Part shown: positions 52,619 through 62,301 of the stretch, one piece after another
How positions within the stretch are numbered: the stretch's first letter is position 1
Layout: each line of letters opens with the position of its first letter
Source of the DNA: Lachnospiraceae bacterium
GTDB taxonomy: Bacteria; Bacillota; Clostridia; Lachnospirales; Lachnospiraceae
NCBI GenBank assembly: GCA_022483465.1
Contig: JAKVNF010000003.1
Span: 1 to 64,000, forward strand
Length of the DNA: 64,000 nucleotides
Direction: 5' to 3'
Position numbers and translations under genes: made by a program
The notes under the pieces: generated by a model
Seen by the model: the letters and a program-made list of their open reading frames with translations, nothing else
What the model was told of the DNA's origin: nothing
Database searches by the model: none

Positions 52619-53598
52619 ACATCCTGATTACCAGTGCGGGAACGAGAAACAAGGTGGTCCAGGCCTTTCGAAGGGAGCTCTCGGGGACGGGCCGGGTGAT
52701 CGCCGCGGACCTCTCCGGGGAGGCGCCCGCCCTCTATGACGCGGACGCCTGGTACCTGGTCCCCCGGATCACGGCGCCGGACTACATCGACAGCCTGCTT
52801 GCGATCTGCAAAAAGGAGGACGTCACGGCGGTGATCGCCCTCATCGACCCGGAGCTTGCGATCCTTGCGAAGAACCGGGATCGGTTTCTTTCGGCGGGGG
52901 TGACCCCGGTGGTCTCCTCCTGCGAGCTGTGTGAGCTCTGCCTCGACAAGTATGCGATGTACGAGGCCCTGGCGGATTCCCCCTTTGGCAGGGCAAAGTG
53001 CTGGCTCTCGGAGGAGGACTTTCACCGGGATCTTGCCGCGGGGCAGGCTTCCTTCCCGGTCTTTGTCAAGCCCCGGCACGGCTCCGCCTCGATCGAGATC
53101 CAAAAGGTGAGAGATCCGGAGCTTCTGCACGTTCTTCTCAGGCAGGACCCGGACCTCATGATCCAGGAACTGATGACCGGCACCGAGTACGGCTGCGATG
53201 TCTACGTGGACCTGCTCTCCCACAGGTGCACCTCCCTGTTTCTCAAGAAGAAGATCCGGATGCGGGCGGGAGAGACCGACAAGGCGGTCTCCGTGAAGGA
53301 CCCCGCGCTCTTTGCGAAGGTCGCCTCGTTTGTGGAAAAGCTCGGTTTCTCCGGCATGATCGACATCGACCTCTTCCACAAGGAGGGGGAGGAGGACTGG
53401 ATCCTCTCCGAGGTGAACCCCCGCTTTGGCGGCGGCTACCCCCACGCCTATGCCTGCGGGGTGAACTTTCCGAAGTACCTTATGGAGAATCTGTCCGGGC
53501 GGGAGAATCCCGTCACGATCGGGGACTACGAGGAGGACGTCTACATGATGAAATACAATGAGGTCTGCATCCGTCCCGGGAAGGAAATCTGCCGATGA
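52615..53598 (+). CDS. ATP-grasp ligase (carbamoyl-phosphate synthase L-like)
   Basis: 327 residues. N-terminal pre-ATP-grasp Rossmann-like part (NILITSAGTRNKVVQAFRRE), then ATP-grasp: FPVFVKPRHGSASIEIQKV, MIQELMTGTEYGCDVYVDLL and LSEVNPRFGGGYPHAYACG with the Mg ligands E and N. Such enzymes form amide or peptide-like bonds through an acyl phosphate. Overlaps the preceding PLP gene by 4 bases. A role in adding an amino acid to a uronic acid of the glycan is plausible inference. Confidence 0.88.
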   Translation: MNILITSAGTRNKVVQAFRRELSGTGRVIAADLSGEAPALYDADAWYLVPRITAPDYIDSLLAICKKEDVTAVIALIDPELAILAKNRDRFLSAGVTPVVSSCELCELCLDKYAMYEALADSPFGRAKCWLSEEDFHRDLAAGQASFPVFVKPRHGSASIEIQKVRDPELLHVLLRQDPDLMIQELMTGTEYGCDVYVDLLSHRCTSLFLKKKIRMRAGETDKAVSVKDPALFAKVASFVEKLGFSGMIDIDLFHKEGEEDWILSEVNPRFGGGYPHAYACGVNFPKYLMENLSGRENPVTIGDYEEDVYMMKYNEVCIRPGKEICR

Positions 53599-54689
53599 AA
53601 AAGAAGATCCTGATTCTTGCCAACTCCTCCTCGGGGCTCTATGACTTTCGAAACGAGCTGGTGACGGCGCTCCTTGAAAGGTACGAGGTGGTGGTCTCCC
53701 TCCCGGATACCCAGAAGACAGACCTTCTGGAGAAGGAGGGCTGCCGCATCGAGCACACCGCGATCAACCGCCGGGGCACGAACCCCACCCAGGACCTGGC
53801 GCTTCTTTCCCACTACCGGCAGCTCCTGCAGCGGGAGAAGCCCGACCTTGTCCTGACCTACACGATCAAGCCCAACATCTACGGCGGCCTTGCCTGCCAG
53901 AAGGAGCACGTCCCGTATCTTGCCACGATCACGGGCCTTGGGAGCGCCTTTGAAAAGAGCGGACTGTTTTTGGAGCTCGTCAAGGAGCTCTACCGCACTG
54001 GCATTCGCGGCGCCTCCTGTGTCTTCTTCCAGAACCGCGAGAACATGGAGCTCTTCCACGCCTCCGGGCTGGTGCGCGGCCGGGACCTTCTGGTCTCCGG
54101 CTCCGGCGTCAACCTGGACACCTGGAAGCCGCTCCCCTATCCCCAGGGGGATTCCACCCTGTTTCTGTACGTGGGGCGGGTCATGAAGGAAAAGGGCATC
54201 CGGGAGTTTCTCGATGCCGCCGACGCCCTCCACGGGGAGAAGGTCACCTTCGCGATCGTGGGCTACTGCGAGGAGGACTGGCAGGGGATCCTGGACGCGA
54301 AGAAGAAGGAGGGGATCCTCCTGCAGTTCGACTACCAAAACGACATGCACGCCTTTTATGAGAGGTGCAGCGCGGTGGTGCTGCCCACCTACCATGAGGG
54401 CATGTCCAACGTGCTGATGGAGGCCAGCGCCTGCGCGCGCCCGGTGATCGCCAGCTCGATCTCCGGCTGCCGCGAGATCTTTGAGGACGGCGTCACGGGC
54501 TTTGGCTTTGTGCCCAAGTCCTCCGAGGCGCTCATCGGGGCGCTGAAGAAGTTCCTGTCTCTGCCGCAGTCTGCAAGGGCTGCCATGGGCCTCTCCGGCA
54601 GGGAGAAGATGGAGCGGGAGTTTGACCGCCGCCGGGTGGTGGAAGCGTACCTTGGCGAGATCCGCCGGGTGCTGGGGGACGAGACATGA
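53595..54689 (+). CDS. GT4 glycosyltransferase (PglA-like)
   Basis: 364 residues, GT-B fold. LVLTYTIKPNIYGGLACQKE followed by TITGLGSAF is characteristic of the PglA/CapM-type group that adds the second sugar to the undecaprenyl-linked primer; later GRVMKEKGIREFLDAA and PTYHEGMSNVLMEASACARP (E-x7-E region). Start overlaps the ATP-grasp stop (ATGA). Confidence 0.9.
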   Translation: MKKKILILANSSSGLYDFRNELVTALLERYEVVVSLPDTQKTDLLEKEGCRIEHTAINRRGTNPTQDLALLSHYRQLLQREKPDLVLTYTIKPNIYGGLACQKEHVPYLATITGLGSAFEKSGLFLELVKELYRTGIRGASCVFFQNRENMELFHASGLVRGRDLLVSGSGVNLDTWKPLPYPQGDSTLFLYVGRVMKEKGIREFLDAADALHGEKVTFAIVGYCEEDWQGILDAKKKEGILLQFDYQNDMHAFYERCSAVVLPTYHEGMSNVLMEASACARPVIASSISGCREIFEDGVTGFGFVPKSSEALIGALKKFLSLPQSARAAMGLSGREKMEREFDRRRVVEAYLGEIRRVLGDET

Positions 54690-55810
54690 GGCGCATCTGC
54701 TTTCACCTGAACAGCCTGGAGCGGGGCGGCGCGGAGCGCGTCGTCTCGACCCTGGCGGGTCTGTTTGCGGCCCACGGCTACGAGGTCAGCATCACCACCG
54801 AGTGGTATGCCGACGAGGAGTACGAGCTGGACCCGAGAATTCACCGCGTCCACGTGGGCCTTCGGGAAGAAGATGAGAAGAAGGGCCGGTGGACGAAGTT
54901 CCGGCTCCGGGTCCGGTACCTTCGGGAGTTTCTCGAGAAAGAGCAGCCCGACATCTGCGTCGCCTTCACCCATCGGCCCAACTACCGGGCCCTGATGGCG
55001 GCAAAGGGCACCGGGATCCCGGTGGTCATCGCGATCCGGGACGACCCAACTGCCCTCTACAGCGGCTGGGATGACAGGATCCAGATCCCGCTCCTCTTCC
55101 CCCGGGCCGCCGGCTGCGTGTTCCAGACAAGGCAGCAGAAGGCGTTCTTTGCGCCGAAGTATTTTGAGCACAACTCCCGGATCATCTTAAATCCGCTGAA
55201 CCCGAAGTATCTTCAAGTGACCCCGGCGGAGGATGGCGAGCGCAAAAAGGAGGTCGTCATGTCCTCCCGGCTTGTCCGCAAGAAAAACCAGGCGATGCTC
55301 CTTCGGGCCTTTGAAAAGGTCTACGAGCGCCACCCGGACTACTGCCTTAAGATCTACGGGAAGGACGACGGGGACGGGACAAAAGAAGAGCTCGAGAAGA
55401 TCATCGCGGACTTTCACGCACAAGACTACATGCTTCTTCTCGGGGCCTCTGACCACCTGGAGCGGGACCTGCGGGATGCGATGGTCTACTGCCTCTCCTC
55501 GGACTACGAGGGCATGCCCAACGCCCTCCTCGAGGCGATGGCCATGGGCCTTCCCTGCGTCTCCACCGACTGCCCGGCGGGAGCGCCGGGGGAGCTGATC
55601 CGGGACGGCGAGAGCGGGCTCCTCGTCCCCGTGGGGGATGCGGACGCGATGGCAGCTGCCATCTGCCGGATGATCGAGGACGCGGATCTTCGGCAGCGCT
55701 GCGGCCAGGGCGCCCTCTCGATCCGGGAGGCGGCCGCCCCCGAGAAGATCTATGAGCAGTGGAGGGACTTTCTTGCACTCTGCGAACAAAACGCCGGAAA
55801 AAAAGCATAA
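54686..55810 (+). CDS. GT4 glycosyltransferase
   Basis: 374 residues. N-terminal LNSLERGGAERVVSTLAGLF and C-terminal SSDYEGMPNALLEAMAMGLP with the E-x7-E nucleotide-sugar site place it with PglJ/PglH-type retaining transferases. ATG overlaps the previous stop. Cytoplasmic, acting on the lipid-linked chain. Confidence 0.9.
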   Translation: MRRICFHLNSLERGGAERVVSTLAGLFAAHGYEVSITTEWYADEEYELDPRIHRVHVGLREEDEKKGRWTKFRLRVRYLREFLEKEQPDICVAFTHRPNYRALMAAKGTGIPVVIAIRDDPTALYSGWDDRIQIPLLFPRAAGCVFQTRQQKAFFAPKYFEHNSRIILNPLNPKYLQVTPAEDGERKKEVVMSSRLVRKKNQAMLLRAFEKVYERHPDYCLKIYGKDDGDGTKEELEKIIADFHAQDYMLLLGASDHLERDLRDAMVYCLSSDYEGMPNALLEAMAMGLPCVSTDCPAGAPGELIRDGESGLLVPVGDADAMAAAICRMIEDADLRQRCGQGALSIREAAAPEKIYEQWRDFLALCEQNAGKKA

Positions 55811-56939
55811 GATCGCGCTCTACATCGGCTCCCTGCAAAAGGGCGGCGCCGAGCGCGTCATGGGGAACCTGGCGGAGGCGCTCTTTCGCGCGGGCTGGGA
55901 GGTGGTGCTGGTCACCACCTACTTCACGCCCCCGGAGTACGCGCTGCCAGATGCGCTCTGGGACCCGAAGACGGGGGCGCCGGAAGTCTCTGACCGCCCG
56001 GGGATCCGCAGGATCTACGCCGAGCCCCCAAAGGACCTGGTATCCGGCGGGAGAGTGGCCAACTTCCGGGCAAGGTGCGCCTATCTTCGTGACATCTGGG
56101 TGCGGGAGAAGCCGGATGTCATCCTCTCGTTTTTAAACTCCTGCAACAACATGGCCCTCTTCACGAGCCGGGGCCTCGGGATCCCCGTTGTCGTCTCGGT
56201 CCGGGCGGTGCCGGCCCTCGAGTACGACAGCGCGAAGACGAGAATCCCCGCCTTCCTCCTCTTTGGGCAGGCGGCGGGCGTGGTGCTCCAGACAAAACAG
56301 GCAAGGGACTTTTTCCCGAAGCGGATTCAGAAAAAGTCGGTGATCCTGCCAAACCCGATCAACCCGGCCTTTTTGCGGCCCCGGTATGAGGGGCCGCGGG
56401 AGAAGATGATTGTCTGCGTGGGAAGGATGGACGCCAACAAGGACCAGGAGCTGCTTCTGCGTGCCTTTGCGGGCTGCAAGGAGAAGTACCCCGATTTCAC
56501 CCTTCATTTTTACGGGACGGGAGAGGACGAGGAGCGCCTTCGGGGCCTTGCCGGGGACCTTGGCATCGGCGGGCAGACCGTCTTTCACGGCACCGTCTCC
56601 GACATTCCGGATCGGATCGAGCGGGCACAGATCTTCGTGCTGCCGTCCCGGACCGAGGGGATGCCCAATGCCCTGATGGAGGCAATGTCCCTTGGCCTTG
56701 CCTGCATCTCCACGGACTGTCCCTGCGGGGGACCTAGGGAGCTGATCCGGGACGGGGAAAACGGCTTTCTCGTCCCGGTGGACGATGTCCCCGCGATGAC
56801 CAAAAAACTTCTCCTTCTCATGGGGGACCCAGTCCTTTGCGAGAAGCTGGGCGAAAGCGCCCGCAAGGTCCGGGACCGCTGCGCCCCGGAACAGGTCAAC
56901 CGGGCCTGGGAGGACTACCTTCTCTCGGTCCTTCGCTGA
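55773..56939 (+). CDS. GT4 glycosyltransferase
   Basis: 388 residues from TTG 55773, supported by GGAGGG 6 bases upstream; ATG 55752 is the alternative. KIALYIGSLQKGGAERVMGN and PSRTEGMPNALMEAMSLGLA mirror the preceding gene, with which it shares clear overall similarity, so the two arose by duplication. Probably adds the next residue. Confidence 0.88.
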   Translation: MHSANKTPEKKHKIALYIGSLQKGGAERVMGNLAEALFRAGWEVVLVTTYFTPPEYALPDALWDPKTGAPEVSDRPGIRRIYAEPPKDLVSGGRVANFRARCAYLRDIWVREKPDVILSFLNSCNNMALFTSRGLGIPVVVSVRAVPALEYDSAKTRIPAFLLFGQAAGVVLQTKQARDFFPKRIQKKSVILPNPINPAFLRPRYEGPREKMIVCVGRMDANKDQELLLRAFAGCKEKYPDFTLHFYGTGEDEERLRGLAGDLGIGGQTVFHGTVSDIPDRIERAQIFVLPSRTEGMPNALMEAMSLGLACISTDCPCGGPRELIRDGENGFLVPVDDVPAMTKKLLLLMGDPVLCEKLGESARKVRDRCAPEQVNRAWEDYLLSVLR

Positions 56940-56961
56940 GCCGGCCCAAGGAGCCATTTGC

Positions 56962-58440
56962 ATGCAGTTCAATTCCCTGTATTTCATCCTGATGTTTCTG
57001 CCGCTGGTTGTGGCGGCGCACCATCTCGCAGGCAGATCCTCGAAAAAGGCCGGGGATCTGCTGCTTCTTGCTGCCTCGCTCTTTTTTTACGGCACCCAGA
57101 ACATCTGGTACCTGGTCTTCCTCGCGGCCTCGATCGCCGTCAACTACCTGCTCTGCCGGGGCATCCAGGCGCAGAGAAAGCGGGCGGGGGCGTCTGACAA
57201 AAAGGCGGGGCGGGGGCTCTTTGTCCTCTCCCTTGTCTGCAACATCGGCTTTCTCGGGTATTTCAAGTACACGAACTTCCTGGTGGAAAACCTAAATGCC
57301 ATCTGGAAGGCGGACATCCCGCTGACCTCGATCCTCCTCCCCGTGGGCATCAGCTTCTACACCTTCTCGGAGATCGCCTTTGCGGCGGATGTATACCGGG
57401 GCCAGCCCTGGACCGAGGGGATCTCTTTCTGGGACTGCGCCCTGTACGCGGCCTACTTTCCCAAAATCCTCCAGGGCCCCATCGCCCTGCCGAGGGACCT
57501 GGTGCCGCAGATCCGGGACCGGAACCGGAAACAGCAAGATCCCGAGAATGCCGCCATCGGCCTGCAGATGTTTGTCTTTGGCCTTGCGAAGAAGGTCCTT
57601 CTCGCCGATGTCTTTGGCCAGGCGGCGGACTGGGGCTTTCAGTACCTGGTCCTGACCACCACCGGGGAGATGCTGCTGACCATGGTGTCCTACACCTTCC
57701 AGATCTACTTCGACTTCTCCGGCTACTCCGACATGGCGATCGGCGTCTCAAAGCTTTTGGGGTATGAGCTTCTTCCCAACTTCGACTCCCCCTACCAGGC
57801 GGTCTCCGTCACTGACTTCTGGCGCCGCTGGCACATCTCGCTGACGACCTTCCTGCGGGAGTACGTGTACTTTCCCCTGGGCGGAAGCCGGCGCGGGAAG
57901 GCAAGAACCTATCTGAACATCCTGCTCGTGTTCCTGGTCTCCGGCATCTGGCACGGCCCGAACTGGACTTTTGTCCTCTGGGGCGTGCTCCACGGCCTCT
58001 GCCAGATGGCAGAGCGGGCGGCGGGAAAAACCCTTCTGCGGATCCCGACGGTGCTCCGCAGGATCGGGACCTTCCTCATCGTGTCCTTCCTGTGGCTTTT
58101 GTTTCGGAGCGCGGACCTTGCCGAGTTCCAGCGGGTCCTCTGGCACCTGTTTCTCGACCGGCACTTCAACTTCGGGGCGGACCTGCTTGCGATCTTCCGG
58201 CTCCCCGGCATCCGGAGCGTCCTGAACGTGCTGCCCATCGGGATCTCCGACGGCGCGGTGAACGCCCTGAGCACGGTGCTCTACGTGGGCTTTGCCTTTG
58301 TGCTGTGTAACGCCGTCCCCAACACAAACCGAAGAACCTACCGCTTCGGCGTGGGGACACTCCTCGTTCTGGCGGTCATCTTTTACATCTGCCTGCTGTC
58401 CCTGACCGGGGTCTCCACCTTTGTGTACAACAACTTCTGA
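56962..58440 (+). CDS. MBOAT-family O-acyltransferase (AlgI/DltB-like)
   Basis: 492 residues, about ten membrane helices. Conserved MBOAT block: VTDFWRRWHISLTTFLREYV with YFPLGGSRRGK, and GIWHGPNWTFVLWG containing the catalytic His. Transfers acyl groups (acetyl in AlgI) from the cytoplasm to a sugar polymer or to a helper protein. The next gene encodes an SGNH-like partner, as in AlgI-AlgJ/PatA-PatB pairs. Confidence 0.93.
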   Translation: MQFNSLYFILMFLPLVVAAHHLAGRSSKKAGDLLLLAASLFFYGTQNIWYLVFLAASIAVNYLLCRGIQAQRKRAGASDKKAGRGLFVLSLVCNIGFLGYFKYTNFLVENLNAIWKADIPLTSILLPVGISFYTFSEIAFAADVYRGQPWTEGISFWDCALYAAYFPKILQGPIALPRDLVPQIRDRNRKQQDPENAAIGLQMFVFGLAKKVLLADVFGQAADWGFQYLVLTTTGEMLLTMVSYTFQIYFDFSGYSDMAIGVSKLLGYELLPNFDSPYQAVSVTDFWRRWHISLTTFLREYVYFPLGGSRRGKARTYLNILLVFLVSGIWHGPNWTFVLWGVLHGLCQMAERAAGKTLLRIPTVLRRIGTFLIVSFLWLLFRSADLAEFQRVLWHLFLDRHFNFGADLLAIFRLPGIRSVLNVLPIGISDGAVNALSTVLYVGFAFVLCNAVPNTNRRTYRFGVGTLLVLAVIFYICLLSLTGVSTFVYNNF

Positions 58441-58453
58441 GCAAAGGAGCGCG

Positions 58454-59542
58454 ATGAAAAAAAATCCGGGCAAATGGCTCAAAAACTTCATCCTGCTGAT
58501 GGCGGCGCTCCTTGCGGTGACCGGTATCCTGACCGCGGTGGTGGATCCCTTTTTCCACTACCACGCGCCGCTCCCCGGGCTCTCCTATGAGCTCTCCCAG
58601 CAGCGGTTCCAGAACGACGGGATCACCAGGCACTTCTCCTACAACGCCGTCATCACCGGCACCAGCATGACGGAGAACTTCAAGACCTCCGAGTTCGACG
58701 CCCTCTTTGGCACGAATTCGATCAAGGTCCCCTATCCCGGGGCGACCTACAGGGAGATCTCCGACAACCTGGACGCCGCCTTCGCAACCCACGACGACAT
58801 TGCCATCGTCCTTCGCTGCCTCGACTACACCCAGCTCGTCAAGGACCCGGATGCCCTGCGCACCGACATGGGGGAGTACCCGGAGTACCTCTACGACAGC
58901 AACCCCTTCAATGACGTGCAGTACCTCTTCAACCTGGACGCGATGTTCGAGTACACGATCCCGACTCTGATCCGCTGCCTTCGGGGGGAGCCGGGGGGCG
59001 TCACAAGCTTTGACGACTACAGCTGGACCGGGGAGGACACCTACAGCAGGGACAAGGTCCTGCCGACCCTCCTCTCCTATCAGGGGATGGCAAAACAGGA
59101 GAATTTGACAGACAAGGAGCGGCAGCTTGTCACCGACAACATCACCGAGAACGTCCTAAACCAGGCCCTCGCCAACCCGGACACGGAGTTTATCATCTTC
59201 TTCCCGCCCTACTCCATCGCCTGGTGGTCGGACCTTGCCGGGGAGGGGACGCTGAAAAAGCAGATCCAGGCGGAGGAGCTCGCGGAGGAGCTGCTCTTGA
59301 CAGCGCCGAACATCCGCCTCTACTCCTTCAACCTGGAGGACGACATCATCTGCGACCTGGACAACTACAAGGACGAGGGTCACTACTCCCCGGCGGTCTC
59401 CTCGATGCTCCTGCAGCGGATCCATGATGGAAAGGACGAGATCACGAAGGAGAACGTGGCCTCCTATGCCAAAGCCCAGGAGGAGAAGTTTATGAATTTC
59501 GACTACGCAGGCTTTGCAGGCAAAGAGAGCGGGGACAGCTGA
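58454..59542 (+). CDS. SGNH-like partner of the MBOAT acyltransferase
   Basis: 362 residues from ATG 58454 (AAAGGAG 5 bases upstream). N-terminal signal anchor (about 8-32), extracytoplasmic domain with ITGTSMTENF (block I, candidate Ser nucleophile in GTS) and DEGHYSPAVS near the end (Asp/His block). The set resembles AlgJ/AlgX or DltD-type partners that place the acyl group on the polymer outside the membrane. Not closely like a named member. Confidence 0.75.
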   Translation: MKKNPGKWLKNFILLMAALLAVTGILTAVVDPFFHYHAPLPGLSYELSQQRFQNDGITRHFSYNAVITGTSMTENFKTSEFDALFGTNSIKVPYPGATYREISDNLDAAFATHDDIAIVLRCLDYTQLVKDPDALRTDMGEYPEYLYDSNPFNDVQYLFNLDAMFEYTIPTLIRCLRGEPGGVTSFDDYSWTGEDTYSRDKVLPTLLSYQGMAKQENLTDKERQLVTDNITENVLNQALANPDTEFIIFFPPYSIAWWSDLAGEGTLKKQIQAEELAEELLLTAPNIRLYSFNLEDDIICDLDNYKDEGHYSPAVSSMLLQRIHDGKDEITKENVASYAKAQEEKFMNFDYAGFAGKESGDS

Positions 59543-59681
59543 AGCGGGCGTCCGGAAGCGGCGGGATCGGCAGAAACCGTTTCTTGCAGATTCCGGGGAA
59601 ACATGTTAAGGTTTTTTGGCAATGGTGGGCGGTTTTAGGCAAGACAACAAGCCCTTGTGAGAAAGGAACGCGCAGAGGGAA
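59543..59681. other. Intergenic region before the UDP-sugar dehydrogenase gene
   Basis: About 140 bases, no gene or clear terminator. It contains a T-rich stretch (59610-59640); a promoter could lie here but no convincing boxes are seen. Confidence 0.4.
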
Positions 59682-60998
59682 ATGGACCTTTATGAAAAAC
59701 TGATCAACAGGCAGGAGAAGCTGGCACTGGTCGGCCTCGGCTATGTCGGCATGCCGATCGCGGTGGCGTTTGCCAGGAAGGTGGATGTCATCGGATTTGA
59801 CTTCAATGCGGCGAAGATTGCAAAGTACAGGAGCGGCATCGACCCCACCGGCGAGGTGGGAGATGAAGCGGTGAAAGAGACCACCGTGGACTTCACGGCG
59901 GACCCGAAGCGCCTATCGGAGGCGAAGTTCATCATCGTCGCGGTGCCGACCCCGGTCAACCCGGACCACACCCCGGATCTGACCCCGGTGGAGGGCGCAA
60001 GCCGCTTTGTCGGCCAGAACCTGACCCCCGGCACCGTGGTGGTTTTTGAGTCCACGGTCTATCCCGGCGTCACCGAGGAGACCTGCGTCCCGATCATTGA
60101 GAAGGAGTCGGGCCTTACCTGCGGCAAGGACTGGAAGATCGGCTACTCCCCGGAGCGCATCAACCCCGGCGACAAGGTCCACCGCCTGAACACGATCAGG
60201 AAGATCGTCTCCGGCATGGACGCCGAGACCCTGGACACCATCGCCAAGGTCTATGAGCTGGTGGTGGATGCGGGCGTCTACCGCGCCGAGTCCATCCAGG
60301 TGGCGGAGGCCGCCAAGGTCATCGAGAACAGCCAGCGGGATATCAACATCGCCTTCATGAATGAGCTGTCCATCATCTTCCACAAGATGGGCATCGACAC
60401 CAAGTCGGTCCTGCAGGCGGCGGGCACCAAGTGGAACTTCTTAAAGTTCCAGCCGGGCCTTGTGGGCGGCCACTGCATCGGCATTGACCCCTACTACCTG
60501 ACCTATCGCGCGGAGCAGTTCGGCTACCACAGCCAGATCATCCTGGCCGGCCGCCGCATCAACGACGACATGGGCAAGTACTGCGCGGAGCAGCTGGTCA
60601 AGCTCCTGATCCGGAACGACGTGCCGGTCAAGAACGCCAAGGTGGCGATCCTGGGCTTTACCTTCAAGGAGAACTGCCCGGACACCCGCAACTCCAAGGT
60701 CATCGACATCTACAACGAGCTGGGCGAGTACGGCATCACCCCGATGGTGGTGGATCCGGAGGCCGACGCCGAGGAGGCAGAGCGCCTCTACGGCATCCGC
60801 TTCGCACAGCTCTTTGACGTGAAGGACATGGACGCGGTCCTGGTTGCCGTCTGCCACCGGCAGTTCGCCGACTTCACCCCGGAGAAGTTCGCGGCCTTCT
60901 ACAATCCGAAGTGGTCCACGAAGGTTTTCGTGGATCTGAAGGGCATGTACGACAAGAGCGCTTACCCGGCACCCGCCTGGGACTACTGGAGGCTCTGA
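59682..60998 (+). CDS. UDP-N-acetylhexosamine 6-dehydrogenase (WbpO/TviB type)
   Basis: 438 residues. NAD-binding LALVGLGYVGMPIAVAFARK, catalytic Cys265 in GGHCIGIDPYYL, and AILGFTFKENCPDTRNSKV in the UDP-binding domain. The GTKWNFLKFQPGLVGGH context is typical of WbpO/TviB enzymes that oxidise UDP-GlcNAc or UDP-GalNAc to the uronic acid. The product would be a substrate for the amidotransferase at 63503. The next gene overlaps its stop (TGATG). Confidence 0.92.
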   Translation: MDLYEKLINRQEKLALVGLGYVGMPIAVAFARKVDVIGFDFNAAKIAKYRSGIDPTGEVGDEAVKETTVDFTADPKRLSEAKFIIVAVPTPVNPDHTPDLTPVEGASRFVGQNLTPGTVVVFESTVYPGVTEETCVPIIEKESGLTCGKDWKIGYSPERINPGDKVHRLNTIRKIVSGMDAETLDTIAKVYELVVDAGVYRAESIQVAEAAKVIENSQRDINIAFMNELSIIFHKMGIDTKSVLQAAGTKWNFLKFQPGLVGGHCIGIDPYYLTYRAEQFGYHSQIILAGRRINDDMGKYCAEQLVKLLIRNDVPVKNAKVAILGFTFKENCPDTRNSKVIDIYNELGEYGITPMVVDPEADAEEAERLYGIRFAQLFDVKDMDAVLVAVCHRQFADFTPEKFAAFYNPKWSTKVFVDLKGMYDKSAYPAPAWDYWRL

Positions 60999-61429
60999 TG
61001 ACCGGGGACGTCCGGATTCGGATCACCGGGGAGCACCGGCAGGAGGGAGAAGCAAAGGAGCCGGTGCAGACCGATGTCCGCGGAAAATACTACAGCCGAA
61101 ACGGCTGGCACTTCCTCCTCTTTGCGGAGAACCGGGAGGGGGAGCACACGCCGGTGAAGACCACGGTCAAGTTCAACGACGCGGAGATCGAGGTGATCCG
61201 GCGGGGCGGCGGCGAGACCAGGATGCACTTCGCCGAGGGTGTGGCCCATCCCACCCTCTACCAGACCCCGATGGGCGCCCTGGAGCTTGTCGTGGAGGCG
61301 GACCACGTGGGGGTGTCGGAGGAGGAACAGCAGATCACGGCGGAGACCTCCTACCGCCTCTTGGCCGGCGGGACCAAGGTCCAGGACAGCATCGTCCGGA
61401 TCACGGTGACGCCCTGGGAGGATGCATAA
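60998..61429 (+). CDS. DUF1934/YwiB-like small beta-barrel protein
   Basis: 143 residues, start at ATG 60998 with GGAGG 5 bases upstream. Strands such as VRIRITGEHR, HFLLFAENREG and TTVKFNDAEIEVIRRGGGET agree with the DUF1934 lipocalin-like family of Firmicutes, of unknown function. It is a conserved housekeeping-type gene, often elsewhere near argS; its place here may be incidental. A terminator follows. Confidence 0.7.
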   Translation: MTGDVRIRITGEHRQEGEAKEPVQTDVRGKYYSRNGWHFLLFAENREGEHTPVKTTVKFNDAEIEVIRRGGGETRMHFAEGVAHPTLYQTPMGALELVVEADHVGVSEEEQQITAETSYRLLAGGTKVQDSIVRITVTPWEDA

Positions 61430-61442
61430 GCGGAAACGAAGA

Positions 61443-61479
61443 GCGGGACTGCATGGAGCGATCCAGGCAGTCCCGTTTT
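61443..61479 (+). terminator. Terminator after the DUF1934 gene
   Basis: GCGGGACTGC (61443-61452) pairs with GCAGTCCCG (61467-61475), followed by TTTT. Confidence 0.8.
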
Positions 61480-61485
61480 GGAATA

Positions 61486-61514
61486 TTGCGGCAGGATGGG
61501 CGAAACAGTATACT
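61486..61514 (+). promoter_or_regulatory. Sigma-A type promoter before the deacetylase-like gene
   Basis: TTGCGG (61486-61491), 17-bp spacer, TATACT (61509-61514), directly after a terminator. It starts the last transcription unit of the window. Confidence 0.65.
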
Positions 61515-61550
61515 GAATTTCGACATCCAGACACCGCGCGGGAGGGGAAC

Positions 61551-62294
61551 ATGAAGATCGCAGTCAGACTCGACGACATCACACCGGACATGGACTGGGA
61601 CAAATTTTTGCGCTTCAAGGCGCTGATGGACGAGGCCTACGTCCTGCCGCTGATCGGCGTCGTGCCCGACTGCCGGGACCCGAAGCTGGCCAAGAACCCG
61701 CCCCGGGCGGACTTCTGGGATGAGGTCCGCAGAATGCAGGAGAACGGCTGGACGATCGCGATGCACGGCTGCCACCACGTCTACACGACAAAAAAGGGCG
61801 GGCTCTTTCCGCTGAATGCCCAGTCGGAGTTTGCGGGCCTCTCCTATGAGGATCAGCTGCGCCTCATCCGGGAGGGAAAGCGGATTCTGGAGGACCACGG
61901 CATCGTGACGGACCTCTTCATGGCGCCCGCCCACTCCTATGACCGAAACACCCTGCGGGCCCTCACACAGAGCGGCTTTTCCAGGATGACGGACGGCTTT
62001 GGCCGTGCGCCCTATCTCTACCGGGGGATCACGTTCTACCCGATCTCCGCGGACCGGGGAGCGGTGCTCAGGCACCCGGAGAAGGAGGGGGTCACCACCT
62101 TTGTGGTGCACACCAACACCCTCTCCGAGGAGGGCTTTGCCTACTACAAAGAGGTGTTTGCCCGCCAAAACATGCTCCCTTACCGGGAGCTTCTGTACTA
62201 CCAGGCAAAAAAGCAGGGGGCCTTCGGGCGCTTTCGGGAATACAGCATGGCCCTTGCCAAGCGGACCCTGATGGCCGCAAGAAACAGGAAGTGA
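61551..62294 (+). CDS. DUF2334-like polysaccharide deacetylase-fold protein
   Basis: 247 residues; GGAGGGG 5 bases before ATG 61551. KIAVRLDDITPDMDWDKFLR gives the Asp-Asp pair, IAMHGCHHVY the metal His, and MAPAHSYDRNTLRAL a later conserved block of the NodB-like/DUF2334 fold. Probably a cytoplasmic or peripheral deacetylase acting on an N-acetyl sugar intermediate (no signal peptide), like PIG-L-type or lipid-linked GlcNAc deacetylases; the substrate is inferred from context. Confidence 0.8.
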   Translation: MKIAVRLDDITPDMDWDKFLRFKALMDEAYVLPLIGVVPDCRDPKLAKNPPRADFWDEVRRMQENGWTIAMHGCHHVYTTKKGGLFPLNAQSEFAGLSYEDQLRLIREGKRILEDHGIVTDLFMAPAHSYDRNTLRALTQSGFSRMTDGFGRAPYLYRGITFYPISADRGAVLRHPEKEGVTTFVVHTNTLSEEGFAYYKEVFARQNMLPYRELLYYQAKKQGAFGRFREYSMALAKRTLMAARNRK

Positions 62295-62301
62295 AGCACA
62301 G

